Source: CAYLLN01 sp033762315 (GTDB taxonomy: Bacteria > Planctomycetota > Planctomycetia > Pirellulales > Pirellulaceae). Taken from it: DNA of 64,000 nucleotides. Within the stretch, counting starts at the first letter, position 1. Each line of letters begins with the position of its first letter. Below the pieces are notes generated by a model. It had not been told where the DNA came from. It saw nothing but the letters and a program-made list of their open reading frames with translations, and ran no database searches. Positions 41,874-50,879 of this stretch are shown one piece after another. The position numbers and the translations under genes are program-made. The DNA lies in assembly GCA_033762315.1 (NCBI GenBank), contig JANRLS010000148.1, positions 3,963 to 67,962 on the forward strand, in the 5' to 3' direction.

Positions 41874-43082
41874 CTACTCCCGCATTTGCTGGAAGTAGAA
41901 CACTCCCTTTTTGTTGCTGATCGCGATGTCGAGCAGCTTGTCGCCGCTCAAGTCGGCCACTTCGAATTGCGTGCCGACGCCACTGTCGTGGTCGATCAGA
42001 TTGGCAACCCAACCGGCTTTGCCGTTGTCGCGGCGCAGTTCAAACCAATACAGCACGGCCGGCTTGTCGGGATCGACGTCCCCCTTCGGCCCGTGCGCCC
42101 ACCAGCGCTTGCCGGTGACGAAATCGGGCAGCCCGTCACCGTTGATGTCGGCCTGGCACAGGGCGTGGGTCTGCGAAAAGCTAGTGTCGATCGTGTGCGT
42201 CTTCCACTTCCCTTCGGGCAACTGCTCGTGCCACCAAAGGCCGACGGCATGGGAGCTGGTCGAAAGGACGTCGGCATCGCCGTCGCCATCGTAGTCATAG
42301 ACATACATCTGGGCACAGTTTTGGCCAAGCGGAGCGGCATGAAACGTCCACTCGCTTTGCGACGACTCGGCCGGCGCTTCCCACCAACCCTGCGGCACGA
42401 CAATGTCCTGCCGCTTGTCGCCGTTGATGTCCCCCAGCCCCAGGCCGTGCGAATAACGCGTGGTGCTGGCGGCCGCGGGAAGCGAAACGGGACGAATCGT
42501 CCAGGGCTGCGTGATGTTGCTGGTTCGGGTCATGAAGCCCATCCGCCTCTCAGGACCGTCAAACGCCTTGGGATCGGGCGAATAGGCGGCCAAGAGATCG
42601 CGTTGGCCATCCCCATCGACATCGAGAAACTGCGGGCTTTCGTTGTTGGTGACCGGCGTGAGCGTGTGCTTGGGCCAGGGGGCATCGGGCTTGCGGGGAT
42701 TCTCGAACCACCAGGTCGGCGTCCCCGGAAAATCAACGACCAGAATGTCGCTCCAGCCGTCGCCGTTCAGGTCTTCGGCGAAGGTGCAAAACGAGTTGCT
42801 ATAGCCGAGCGGGTTGTATTCGGGGGCCTTCTCGCCGATCGGATGCATCGTCCACTTGCCCGACGCATCGCCCGACACAGGCTGCTCGTACCACACAAAG
42901 CCGGCGGCGATGTCGGCCCGGCCATCCTTGTTGAAATCGCCGACCGCCGCCCCTTCGCTGCGGAAGATCGTATCGAGCACCGTCTTTCGAAAGCTGATCT
43001 TGGGGCTGGGCGCTTGGGCCCAAGCGTTACTCGTAACAAGCGACCAGCCAACAACGGCACACAAGGCGGACCGGACAAACAT
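41874..43082 (-). CDS. Secreted FG-GAP/VCBS repeat protein
   Basis: 402 residues. The signal peptide (MFVRSALCAVVGWSLVTSNAWA) is cut near AQA. At least five FG-GAP-type blades with calcium loops follow: VGDFNKDGRADIAAG, EDLNGDGWSDILVVD, LDVDGDGQRDLLAAY, LGDINGDKRQDIVVP, YDYDGDGDADVLSTS, ADINGDGLPDFVTG and ADLSGDKLLDIAISN. This is an integrin-like beta-propeller, common in planctomycete exported proteins, probably for binding. CGGAG precedes the ATG. It ends 48 bp from the convergent desaturase stop. Confidence 0.86.
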   Translation of the reverse strand: MFVRSALCAVVGWSLVTSNAWAQAPSPKISFRKTVLDTIFRSEGAAVGDFNKDGRADIAAGFVWYEQPVSGDASGKWTMHPIGEKAPEYNPLGYSNSFCTFAEDLNGDGWSDILVVDFPGTPTWWFENPRKPDAPWPKHTLTPVTNNESPQFLDVDGDGQRDLLAAYSPDPKAFDGPERRMGFMTRTSNITQPWTIRPVSLPAAASTTRYSHGLGLGDINGDKRQDIVVPQGWWEAPAESSQSEWTFHAAPLGQNCAQMYVYDYDGDGDADVLSTSSHAVGLWWHEQLPEGKWKTHTIDTSFSQTHALCQADINGDGLPDFVTGKRWWAHGPKGDVDPDKPAVLYWFELRRDNGKAGWVANLIDHDSGVGTQFEVADLSGDKLLDIAISNKKGVFYFQQMRE

Positions 43083-43184
43083 GTGGCAAGCTCCGCGGTC
43101 GAGAGGTAGCAATCGGATGCCTCGATTGTACCGCAAATCGCCGCGGATTCACCCGCTCCCGTCGGGAAATCGTTCGAACCGGGG

Positions 43185-44243
43185 CTACTTCTGCTCGGTC
43201 TCGGCCGTGGGGTTCTCGGCGACCTTCTCGGCCGGCTTATCGGCGGGCTTCTCGGCCGATTGCGCGGGGGGAACGCCCCGAATCTTGCTCGTCGGGGCGC
43301 TGGCGGCATAGAGCATGGCGTCGTCGATAACCCAGGGGGTCGAAATGCTATGCCCGTCGTCCTGGTTGATCACGTTGAAAAAGAACGTCTGAAAGCTGTG
43401 CGCCCGATAGCTGTAGGGCCAGTAGCTGCCGATGCAGTCGCCGGTTTCCAGGTCGTCCACTCCTTTGCGGGCGAAAAAGTGAACCTGGCCGTCGGGGGAG
43501 CAGGTCATGCCGAGCGTCGCCCACTCTTCGGGCTCAAACACCGGACCGGGCAAATCGCGGCCATAGCCATCGCCGCGGACATACACCCGCAGGCCATAGG
43601 TCCGCTCGCCACTCTTGTTCGTCCCCCGCTCCATGTGAATGAACATGCCGGGCCAATATTCCTCGTTGGTCGATTTTTTCCCCCAGCCGAGCAGGCCGAC
43701 GCGATAGCCGAACGTTGGTCCGACCCGGTTTTCCCACTGGCTGACCGGCGGCATATACACCCGGCAGATGCAGTTGGGAGTCCACGACACGGGGATCGTC
43801 CGGCCGACCTGTCCCTGCGTGTTGTGCAGCAGGTCGTCTTGCTGTTGCTGGCCGGAAGGGCGGCCGGGAATGCCCGATTGCAACGTCTGGATGCACATCG
43901 AGCCGATGCTGCCGGGAATGCCCGCCGGCGGCGTGATGACGCGGCGGATCATGTCGGGCTGGCCGCGCTTCCCCGCCTCGACCCACAGGTTGTTCTTCGA
44001 GATGCCGCCGGGAACCCGCATGTTTTCGTCGATGTTCCAGCTGCTTTTGGGGCTGCTGGGATAGTAGTTCCAATCGAGCTGCTCGAAATCGTCCCCCGTT
44101 TTGGCGATGCGGATGCCCGAGCCGGGCGTGACCAGCGGCGGACCGCTGGGCTGCTTTTTGGCCTCGGCAGCGGGAGCGTGGCGGAAGGTCAGCGAGGTTC
44201 CCAGGGCGAGCGTGCCCAGGGCAAATTGGCGACGAGTCAGCAT
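43185..44243 (-). CDS. Tat-exported protein, possible jelly-roll fold
   Basis: 352 residues. The leader LTRRQFALGTLALGTSLTF is a twin-arginine signal. The mature part (about 40-320) is rich in aromatic and beta residues (DQLDWNYYPS-like start, CICRVYMPPVSQWENRVG, YGLRVYVRGDGYGRDLPG, EPEEWATLGMTCSPDG) and may be a LamG/concanavalin-like jelly roll. I do not recognise the family. The tail is Lys/Pro/Ala/Glu-rich (KPADKPAEKVAENP). It is minus strand, 102 bp upstream of the FG-GAP gene. Confidence 0.7.
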   Translation of the reverse strand: MLTRRQFALGTLALGTSLTFRHAPAAEAKKQPSGPPLVTPGSGIRIAKTGDDFEQLDWNYYPSSPKSSWNIDENMRVPGGISKNNLWVEAGKRGQPDMIRRVITPPAGIPGSIGSMCIQTLQSGIPGRPSGQQQQDDLLHNTQGQVGRTIPVSWTPNCICRVYMPPVSQWENRVGPTFGYRVGLLGWGKKSTNEEYWPGMFIHMERGTNKSGERTYGLRVYVRGDGYGRDLPGPVFEPEEWATLGMTCSPDGQVHFFARKGVDDLETGDCIGSYWPYSYRAHSFQTFFFNVINQDDGHSISTPWVIDDAMLYAASAPTSKIRGVPPAQSAEKPADKPAEKVAENPTAETEQK

Positions 44244-44443
44244 GGGAACACTCCAAAGGGCGGGGCGGCAAACCTTGCCTGACCGGCAAAGTTGCCCGTG
44301 GCGGGGTCGCCGCGCCGGGCGGATGGGGCGCGTGGCGACAACGGAAATATCGGACTGGCCCCATTAAACGATGCAACAATTGTTTTTCGCGCATTCCGAA
44401 CCACCGCTGCCGCCCATACGCGAGGCGGGACGGTGGCGGTAAG

Positions 44444-46060
44444 ATGGGGCAAATGTCACGACATAAACGCCGCTCGAAAACCGCCCGCCCCACCAAGTCG
44501 CCCGGTTCGGCTCCCCGCGCCGGCCACCGCGAAAGCCTGCCCGAAGGGGATGGCCCTGGCGAACGCCTGCAAAAGGTCCTCGCCGCCGCCGGCCACGGCA
44601 GCCGCCGCGATTGCGAGGAGCTGATTACCGCCGGCCGGGTCGAAATCGATCGGCAGGTGGTGACGGAACTGGGAACCCGCGTCGATCCGGTGCGGCAAGA
44701 GATTCGGGTCGATGGCGAGGCCCTGCGTCGCCCCAAAAAGCTCTATTTCGCGGTCAACAAGCCCGTCGGCGTCGTGACGACGAACGACGACCCCAGCGGC
44801 CGGCCGCGCGTGATTGATCTCGTTCCCACCGAAGAGCGGGTCTTTGCCGTCGGGCGGATCGACCTGTCGAGCGAAGGGCTGATTCTCGTCACCAACGACG
44901 GCGAATTCGCCAACCGCATCACCCACCCGCGGTACGGCGTCGAGAAGACCTATCTCGTTAGGGTCGCCGGCTCGCCGGCCGAAAGCGACCTCGCGAAGCT
45001 GCGCAAGGGGGTTTATCTGAGCGATGGCTTTTGCCGCGTGCAGTCGATCGTCGTCAAGGGGAAGCACAAGCAAAGCACCGACCTCTTGATCGTGCTCAAC
45101 GAAGGGCGAAATCGCGAGCTGCGTCGCATTTTGGCCCGCGTGGGGCACAAGGTCGTGCGACTGCGGCGGATTGCCGTCGGCTCGATCAAGCTGGCCGACT
45201 TGCCAGTCGGTGCGTGGCGGCGGCTCTTGCCGGCCGAGATCGAGAGCCTGCTGCAGCTGGCCCGCGAGAAGCGGCGCGGCGGCAAAGCCAAGAAAAAGGG
45301 CCCGCGCATCCCCCAGCCTGCCGGCGGCGAGCTGGCGACTGGCCCCTCCCCCCAGCAGCAAGCTTTGCTGGCCGAGCCGTTGTCGCTCGACGATTTGCTG
45401 CGTGATGACGAACCGGCGGCGATTCAAGCTGCTACTCCACGGGGGGGCGGGCCACGACCAGGTGCGCTTGCCGTGGAGTTGGAGGACGATGATCTTGAGC
45501 TTGGTGCCGAGGATCGTGAGGCCACGTCGGACTTCGAATCCGACGATTCGGACGCTGAGGATTTCGACTCCCCGGACTATGACGCCGCTCAGTTCGCGGA
45601 CGACGACGCGGTGGTCGCGGGTCCCGGGGCCGGTCGAGCCGCGGGAGTGATCGAATACGAGGACGAAGAGGCACCCGCCGCGACGACCCCTGTCCAGCCG
45701 AGCCAGCCACGCCGTTTCCAATCGGGCGGCAATAAGTTGAAAGCGGCGGGGGGAAAAAAGTTCGCCACAACCGGCGGAAAGCGATTTGCCAAGCCCGGAG
45801 GTAAGAAATTCGGCAAGCCCGGAGGCAAGCGATTCGCCAAGCCGGACGGTGAGCGACGCGGCGACTCTGGCGCGAAGAAACCCTTCGGCAAATCGGGAGC
45901 GAAGAAACCTTTCGGCAAACCAGGCAACAAGAAGTCCTACGGCAAATCGGCCGGCCAATCCGGCGGGGCAACCGGCGGCAAACGCTTCGAGAAGTCGGAC
46001 CGCAGCAAGTTCAAGAAAAAGTTTGGCAAGCCGGGCGGACGAGGGAAGAACCGCCCATGA
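44444..46060 (+). CDS. RluB/RsuA-type pseudouridine synthase with long basic repeat tail
   Basis: 538 residues; typical RluB-like enzymes are 240-300. Residues ~38-90 are an S4 RNA-binding domain (GERLQKVLAAAGHGSRRDCEE). The catalytic domain follows with KPVGVVTTNDDPSGRP and the catalytic D140 in VGRIDLSSEGL. RNRELRRILARVGHKVVRLRR completes the family. After ~285 comes an acidic linker (ELEDDDLELGAEDRE, FDSPDYDAAQFADDD). Residues ~415-538 are built of basic KPGGKRFAK / KKPFGKSGA units. It modifies a uridine of rRNA, and the tail probably adds RNA affinity. ATG 44453 is an alternative start. It overlaps pyrK by ATGA. Confidence 0.92.
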   Translation: MGQMSRHKRRSKTARPTKSPGSAPRAGHRESLPEGDGPGERLQKVLAAAGHGSRRDCEELITAGRVEIDRQVVTELGTRVDPVRQEIRVDGEALRRPKKLYFAVNKPVGVVTTNDDPSGRPRVIDLVPTEERVFAVGRIDLSSEGLILVTNDGEFANRITHPRYGVEKTYLVRVAGSPAESDLAKLRKGVYLSDGFCRVQSIVVKGKHKQSTDLLIVLNEGRNRELRRILARVGHKVVRLRRIAVGSIKLADLPVGAWRRLLPAEIESLLQLAREKRRGGKAKKKGPRIPQPAGGELATGPSPQQQALLAEPLSLDDLLRDDEPAAIQAATPRGGGPRPGALAVELEDDDLELGAEDREATSDFESDDSDAEDFDSPDYDAAQFADDDAVVAGPGAGRAAGVIEYEDEEAPAATTPVQPSQPRRFQSGGNKLKAAGGKKFATTGGKRFAKPGGKKFGKPGGKRFAKPDGERRGDSGAKKPFGKSGAKKPFGKPGNKKSYGKSAGQSGGATGGKRFEKSDRSKFKKKFGKPGGRGKNRP

Positions 46061-46959
46061 ACCCGCTCCACGCCAAATACTATGCCGACGAGGCGGTGCA
46101 AGTTTCGGCCGAGATTGTCGAAAACGTCCGGCTGGCAAAGGACACTTATCGCCTTCGATTTCTCGCGCCGGACCTCGCCCGCCGCTTCGTGCCGGGGCAG
46201 TTTTTGATGCTCCGCCTGACGGGCTTCAACGATCCGCTTATCGGGCGACCGCTCGCGCTCTATGACACCGTGCTCTCCACCGAGGGCGAGCCCGAAGCCG
46301 TGGACGTGGTCTATCTGGTCAAGGGAAAGCTCACCAGCCGCTTGTGGCAAATGCAGCCCGGCCAGCGAATCGACGCCTGGGGGCCGCTCGGCAACGGCTT
46401 TCTCGCCAGCGAGCCGAACGGGCCGGTTTCGACCGAGCACCTGGTGCTGGTGGCGGGCGGAATCGGCTACACGCCGTTTTTGGCCCTGGCCCAGGAGGCA
46501 CTCGGCAAAAAGCGGTATGGCGATCCGCCGCGCAAAATCGCGCCCGCCCGGCAAGTGTCGTTCTGCTACGGAGCCCGCACGGCCGACTATTTCGCCGGTT
46601 TGGAACAATTCCGCGCGCTCGGCCTCGATTTGCGCCTCGCCACCGACGACGGCAGCCTGGGGCATCATGGCCTCGTGACCGATCTCGTGCGGCAAGTGCT
46701 GGAGGAACACGCGCGCAGTGGCCACCACGGCCGGGTGCGAATCGTCTGCTGCGGGCCGGAGCCGATGATGGAAGCGGTGGCCCACATCGCCCGCGAGAGA
46801 AATGTTCCCTGCCAGGTGTCACTCGAAACGCCGATGGCATGCGGCATCGGGATCTGCTTTACCTGCGTCGCCAAGGTCCGCCAGCCCGATGGGGGCTGGG
46901 ACTATAAGCGAACCTGCGTCGATGGCCCCGTCTTCGATGCCGAGCTGATCGAGTGGTAA
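46057..46959 (+). CDS. pyrK: Dihydroorotate dehydrogenase electron-transfer subunit PyrK
   Basis: 300 residues. The FAD domain has FVPGQFLMLRL and IGRPLALYD, the NAD domain has HLVLVAGGIGYTP and VRIVCCGPEPMM. The [2Fe-2S] ligands are C262, C267, C270 and C287 (MACGIGICFTCVAKV, YKRTCVDGPVF). It takes electrons from class 1B PyrD (29413-30351) to NAD+. Its start overlaps the RluB-like stop by four bases, so it is translationally coupled to an rRNA modification enzyme rather than to pyrD. Confidence 0.94.
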   Translation: MNPLHAKYYADEAVQVSAEIVENVRLAKDTYRLRFLAPDLARRFVPGQFLMLRLTGFNDPLIGRPLALYDTVLSTEGEPEAVDVVYLVKGKLTSRLWQMQPGQRIDAWGPLGNGFLASEPNGPVSTEHLVLVAGGIGYTPFLALAQEALGKKRYGDPPRKIAPARQVSFCYGARTADYFAGLEQFRALGLDLRLATDDGSLGHHGLVTDLVRQVLEEHARSGHHGRVRIVCCGPEPMMEAVAHIARERNVPCQVSLETPMACGIGICFTCVAKVRQPDGGWDYKRTCVDGPVFDAELIEW

Positions 46960-46965
46960 GCGTGG

Positions 46966-46984
46966 GGCAGGCGTCCCGCCTGCC
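46966..46984. repeat. GGCAGGCG/CGCCTGCC palindromic repeat between convergent genes
   Basis: GGCAGGCGTCCCGCCTGCC is a perfect 8-bp stem with a 3-base loop, placed 7 bp after the pyrK stop and 32 bp before the stop of the di-haem gene. This is another intergenic palindrome family and may serve as a terminator on both strands. No T-run follows. Confidence 0.5.
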
Positions 46985-47015
46985 GCGTTCTCCCCTCCCC
47001 TCCCCTGCCCCGCCA

Positions 47016-48248
47016 TTACTTGGTTGGATAAGCCACCACCGTCATCCCCCCATAGCCGCGGGGCCAGCGCGATGTGAACTCGACCTGGCCGACGAATTCG
47101 CCAGCGCCGAGCGTCGCGGGAAACTCCTTGGCCAGCTTGTTTTGTTGGTCCACGTAGATTTTCGCCAGATACTTGCCCGGCGGAAGAGCGAGTCGCTTCG
47201 GCTCCGCACCACGAGCGGAATCCCGCGGGGCGGTCAGGCTGAGGTGATTCTGCCACAATTGCCCGCCGCCAAAAATCTGCCGGTCGGCGGTGGCCCACCG
47301 CTCGTCCGACCACGCGCGGCGGGCCTCGTCCCACGCGTACAGATCGATCTGCAGCACCAGTTTGTCGAATTTGGCCGGCACGCCAGTGAGTTTGAACCAG
47401 ATGTCGCTGACGGTGGAAACTTCGCTGGCAACCGGCGGCAGCTGATCGGCCCGTGTGTACTTGCCGGCCGAGACGGCGGCGAGGTCGTCGATAAACGCGC
47501 GAAACTGCTTGTACGTCCGGTCGCCGAACGCCATTTTCACGCCGCCGCCATGCTGCACCTGATTCAGCGGCTTGAGCAAGAGCAGGCTCTTTTCCGGCGC
47601 GGCCAGATCGATCAGTTCGTTTTCGCGAAGGTGGTCGAGCGTGGCCTGGGGATCGCCGAGCTTGATCCAAGAGATGTGCTCGCCATGCTTTTTGACCTGC
47701 TGCTGGTTGCGATCGGGCGAGTGACAAGCGGCGCAGCGGCCGACTTCGGACCAGACATTGTCCAAGAATGACGCGAGCACCCCATCGCGGCGGGCGTGGC
47801 GGAGCACTTCGACCGGAACTTGCGGGCCGATTGGGCCACCTCCCTTGGCCGCCAGCAGCGCCGGGTCTTTGACGGCGGCGGCGATCCAATCGCGAAATGC
47901 GTCGTACTCCTGTTTGCGGGCCGCATCGGAAACGAGGCTGGGCCTCTCTGGCTTGCGGGCGATGAACGCCAGCAGCTTCGATTTCTCGGGCTGGGAAACG
48001 TCGATCAATCCCGCGGCACGGAGAGCGGCGAAGGTTTCGGGTTGCGTGGGGCGGATGTAATCGGCCAGTTCGACACCCGACAGATGGCACTCCGCGCAGC
48101 TGGAGGGGGTCTTGGCCTGCAAAATCGGCAGGATGCGGCGCTCGAAAATCGCGAGCGCCCCATCGTCGTCGGCGCGGGCGGCAGCCGCCGGATTGCCGGC
48201 GAGCGCGAAGCCCAGCAGCCAGCCAAAGGAGAGGCAGATTCGGCTCAT
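47016..48248 (-). CDS. Secreted protein with two c-type haem motifs
   Basis: 410 residues with a signal peptide ending AAAARADD. Two CxxCH haem sites are visible: C51-A-E-C-H55 (SSCAECHLSG) and C172-A-A-C-H176 (GRCAACHSPDRN), in a PSCyt-like setting (ILPILQAKTPSSC). The C-terminal ~130 residues are beta-rich without haem motifs. Electron transfer or redox sensing in the periplasm is plausible. It is the last gene of the minus-strand TPR-ExbB-ExbD series, 67 bp after the third ExbD, so it may be part of that unit. Confidence 0.78.
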   Translation of the reverse strand: MSRICLSFGWLLGFALAGNPAAAARADDDGALAIFERRILPILQAKTPSSCAECHLSGVELADYIRPTQPETFAALRAAGLIDVSQPEKSKLLAFIARKPERPSLVSDAARKQEYDAFRDWIAAAVKDPALLAAKGGGPIGPQVPVEVLRHARRDGVLASFLDNVWSEVGRCAACHSPDRNQQQVKKHGEHISWIKLGDPQATLDHLRENELIDLAAPEKSLLLLKPLNQVQHGGGVKMAFGDRTYKQFRAFIDDLAAVSAGKYTRADQLPPVASEVSTVSDIWFKLTGVPAKFDKLVLQIDLYAWDEARRAWSDERWATADRQIFGGGQLWQNHLSLTAPRDSARGAEPKRLALPPGKYLAKIYVDQQNKLAKEFPATLGAGEFVGQVEFTSRWPRGYGGMTVVAYPTK

Positions 48249-48315
48249 GCGCGGGACTCCGGGGAAAGATTGTCGCGCAGCCTACCGCGCCACCGGGCCG
48301 AAGCCAAACGCGGGC

Positions 48316-48771
48316 TTACCGAAAATTCACCCGCGAAACGAGCGGCCGAATCGAGCCATCGGCGAGCCGCGTCCCCGAAACGGCGGTAATCGCGGCCATC
48401 GTGTGGTCATAGGCGAGTGCTTCGTCGCACGATAGCTCGACGCTTGCTTCAGCCGCCAGTTGCGGGTCGCCGGCGAGCAGCTTGGCGACTTCGTCGTGCA
48501 ACGCAGAAAGGCCGGCGAGCGAGCGGCCATTGAGCGAAACCGCGGCGAGTGATCCCTCGTCGCTCGCCCGCAGCACCACGACCAGCGGCGGAACCTGGGC
48601 AAAGCTCTGTGCGGTTTCCGGCCGCCGGTGGGGCGGCGCGATGTCGAAATCCCCCTCGGGCTGGGCGATGCGCAGCGTGAGAATGAAAAAGACGAGAAGC
48701 TGAAAGACGATGTCGATCAGCGGCGTCATATCGAGGGGAATGCGCAACGCCAATCGACTGCGAAAACGCAT
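48316..48771 (-). CDS. ExbD/TolR-type transport subunit (third)
   Basis: 151 residues. One N-terminal helix holds the proton-channel Asp at D20 in IPLDMTPLIDIVFQLLVFF, followed by a periplasmic domain. The conserved TPLID pattern and length fit ExbD/TolR. The ATG at 48769-48771 begins just before the helix. It forms part of a proton-driven motor with the ExbB/TolQ-like protein at 49897. Confidence 0.92.
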   Translation of the reverse strand: MRFRSRLALRIPLDMTPLIDIVFQLLVFFILTLRIAQPEGDFDIAPPHRRPETAQSFAQVPPLVVVLRASDEGSLAAVSLNGRSLAGLSALHDEVAKLLAGDPQLAAEASVELSCDEALAYDHTMAAITAVSGTRLADGSIRPLVSRVNFR

Positions 48772-48872
48772 GGCAGATGCTCCGGGAACGGATTGCCTGG
48801 CCCAGAGGCAATCGCTTTTACCGGCCGCAAATATTCCCGCCGGCGCGACGAGCATCGCCGCACTACCTGCCG

Positions 48873-49352
48873 CTACGGCTTGCGCGGCGGCGAGAACTTG
48901 ATCTTCTCGACGAGCTTGATGATCTGCCCGTCGGCCCCCATCCGGCCGGAAACGGCGGTGACGGCGTTGATGACGTTTTCGTATTTGAGGTTGTAGTCGC
49001 AGTCGAGCTCGACCTCGGCCGAGGCGGCCATGCTCCCCTCGCCGACGACGCTGGCAATGTAGTTGTGCAACTGCGCCCAGCGATCGGCTCCGTTGAACGA
49101 ACGCTCGGCGAGGGTCATATTCCCCAGGTTGCCCGTGCTGTCGGCCTGCATGCGGAGTTTCAGCGGGGGGAGTTGATTGGGATCGGGATTACCGGCCCGC
49201 GGCGCGGCGAGGGGCATCTTGATGTTGAAATCCCCCTCGGCGGTGGAGATTTTCAACGACATGATAAAGAAGGTGAGCAACTGAAATACGATATCGATCA
49301 TGGGAGTCATGTCGATCGGTATCTTGTCGCTGAGGTTCGACTTCCTAGCCAT
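48873..49352 (-). CDS. ExbD/TolR-type transport subunit (second)
   Basis: 159 residues. The N-terminal helix is IPIDMTPMIDIVFQLLTFFIM with channel residue D20. The periplasmic domain contains a helical stretch AAEVELDCDYNLKYENVINAV typical of ExbD/TolR. It is closely similar to the third copy in the helix (both have EGDF after it), suggesting a duplication. Confidence 0.92.
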   Translation of the reverse strand: MARKSNLSDKIPIDMTPMIDIVFQLLTFFIMSLKISTAEGDFNIKMPLAAPRAGNPDPNQLPPLKLRMQADSTGNLGNMTLAERSFNGADRWAQLHNYIASVVGEGSMAASAEVELDCDYNLKYENVINAVTAVSGRMGADGQIIKLVEKIKFSPPRKP

Positions 49353-49420
49353 CTTGCAGTCGCCGCCGTGAAGAGTTTTACCGAAGAGTGTGGGAATTGA
49401 GGGAGCATCGCCGCTGGACG

Positions 49421-49861
49421 CTAAGACTGCCCTTCCTTGGCGCGCAGCGTGAATTTCTCAAAACCTACTTCCTGACAGATCTTAATGAGCTCCTGCACCA
49501 TACCGGTTTTCACATCCTTGTGGGCACGAATGACGATCGTTGCGCTGGCGGCCGACTTGTTCTGCGATTCGAGCACGTATTTTTCGTTGTTTAGCACGGG
49601 CTTGATCGCCTGCGAATTCGCGTATTCCTGCCCCGCGACGATCGCCCGCCCGTCCCGCGTGAGTTGCACCGTGATCGGCGATTCGGTGGGAGCCTCCGGC
49701 GGCTTGGCAAGCGTACTTTGGGGGAGGGTGATGCGGTCGTCCTGATCGGCCGCGTCGAAGTTGATCAGAATCATGAAGAACGCGATGAGCTGGAACGTCA
49801 TATCGATCATGGGAGTCATGTCGATATCGGTAGCTTGCGGACCGTCAGACTTGATCTTCAT
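49421..49861 (-). CDS. ExbD/TolR-type transport subunit (first)
   Basis: 146 residues. The N-terminal helix is TDIDMTPMIDMTFQLIAFFMI with D20, then a periplasmic domain with ATIVIRAHKDVKTGMVQELIK. It is more diverged than the other two and has lower G+C. It begins 35 bp after the ExbB-like stop, the usual order for such motors. Confidence 0.92.
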   Translation of the reverse strand: MKIKSDGPQATDIDMTPMIDMTFQLIAFFMILINFDAADQDDRITLPQSTLAKPPEAPTESPITVQLTRDGRAIVAGQEYANSQAIKPVLNNEKYVLESQNKSAASATIVIRAHKDVKTGMVQELIKICQEVGFEKFTLRAKEGQS

Positions 49862-49896
49862 GGAATCCTCCTCCCGCGGAGACGAATTGACGACCG

Positions 49897-50679
49897 TTAT
49901 TTTTTCTCGAAGCGGGCCATTAAGTTGCTGGCCGTGGTGCCCACATCCATGGTCAGCCAGGTCAGGCGGTTCTTGAACAAGGCGAAGGCGATAATCGCGG
50001 GAATGGCGAGCACGAGGCCGACGAGCGTCGTAATAAGGGCCATCGAAATACCTTCGGCCAGTTCCGAGGGCTTCGGGGTCGCGGTCGAGGCGGCGATGAC
50101 CATGAACGACGCCACCATCCCGTCCACCGTGCCCAAGAGGCCAACCATCGGCGCGATCGAGCCGATCAGTGAAATGTAGCTCAACCGCTGTTCCAGCTTG
50201 AGGTTCTCGACTTCGCCCACCTGCCCCATCGCCTCGACCGCCTTGTCGTAGCCCTGCTGCAGGTTTTGCATGCCGGCCGCCAGCATCTGGCTGAGCATCG
50301 AGTCGTCCCCCTTGACCAGGTCGAACGCCTCCTGAAATTTCTTTTCGTTCAGGTTGGCCTCAAAAGCTTCGGCGATGTGCCGCGGGCAGATTGCATCGCG
50401 CCGCAGCGTGAGCAGGTTCATCACCAGCACTGCCACAAACGTGAACGAAATGATGCCGAACGAGATCACATAGCGGATGCCCAGGGCGTTGAAGAACCAG
50501 CCCAGAAAGCTTTGCTTCTTCGGCGCTTCTTCAGCGGCGGGTTCTGCCGCGGCGTCGTCTTGGGCCACGACCACCGGGCCTGCATCGAGGGCGATGCGGG
50601 CCGCTTCCTGGCCGAGCAGCACGGCCGCGAACAGGCTCAGAATGACTAGCCATGATTTCCAATTTGCGACCCGTTGCAT
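49897..50679 (-). CDS. MotA/TolQ/ExbB-type proton channel protein
   Basis: 260 residues. An N-terminal signal-like helix (WLVILSLFAAVLLG) and acidic linker are followed by the usual three-helix TolQ/ExbB core: FGIISFTFVAVLVMNLLTL, then GSIAPMVGLLGTVDGMVASF and LITTLVGLVLAIPAIIAF. The extra N-terminal helix is known from some Bacteroidetes and planctomycete members. It would pair with ExbD proteins to couple proton flow to force across the periplasm. GGAGAGG precedes the ATG. Confidence 0.93.
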   Translation of the reverse strand: MQRVANWKSWLVILSLFAAVLLGQEAARIALDAGPVVVAQDDAAAEPAAEEAPKKQSFLGWFFNALGIRYVISFGIISFTFVAVLVMNLLTLRRDAICPRHIAEAFEANLNEKKFQEAFDLVKGDDSMLSQMLAAGMQNLQQGYDKAVEAMGQVGEVENLKLEQRLSYISLIGSIAPMVGLLGTVDGMVASFMVIAASTATPKPSELAEGISMALITTLVGLVLAIPAIIAFALFKNRLTWLTMDVGTTASNLMARFEKK

Positions 50680-50879
50680 GTGCCTCTCCAATTCCGAAGT
50701 GCCGAAAGTTGTGGGAAATAGCCGCCGCGAGAGAAGTTCTGGGCGACGGTGAGAATTTATTGCATCCCGACCGAAAAACTGACCCGGCCGGTTTGGGGAA
50801 GTTCCATTAAAACACGCCGCTGGGGCGTGGTAAAGAACCAAGATTTCAGGATTTTTGCCTTATCTAGCCGGGCGGGGGC

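Noticed and set aside
41040..43109. A 689-codon plus-strand frame spanning the desaturase and the FG-GAP gene
   Set aside because: It overlaps the desaturase in another frame and is antisense to the FG-GAP protein. Both have clear family motifs.
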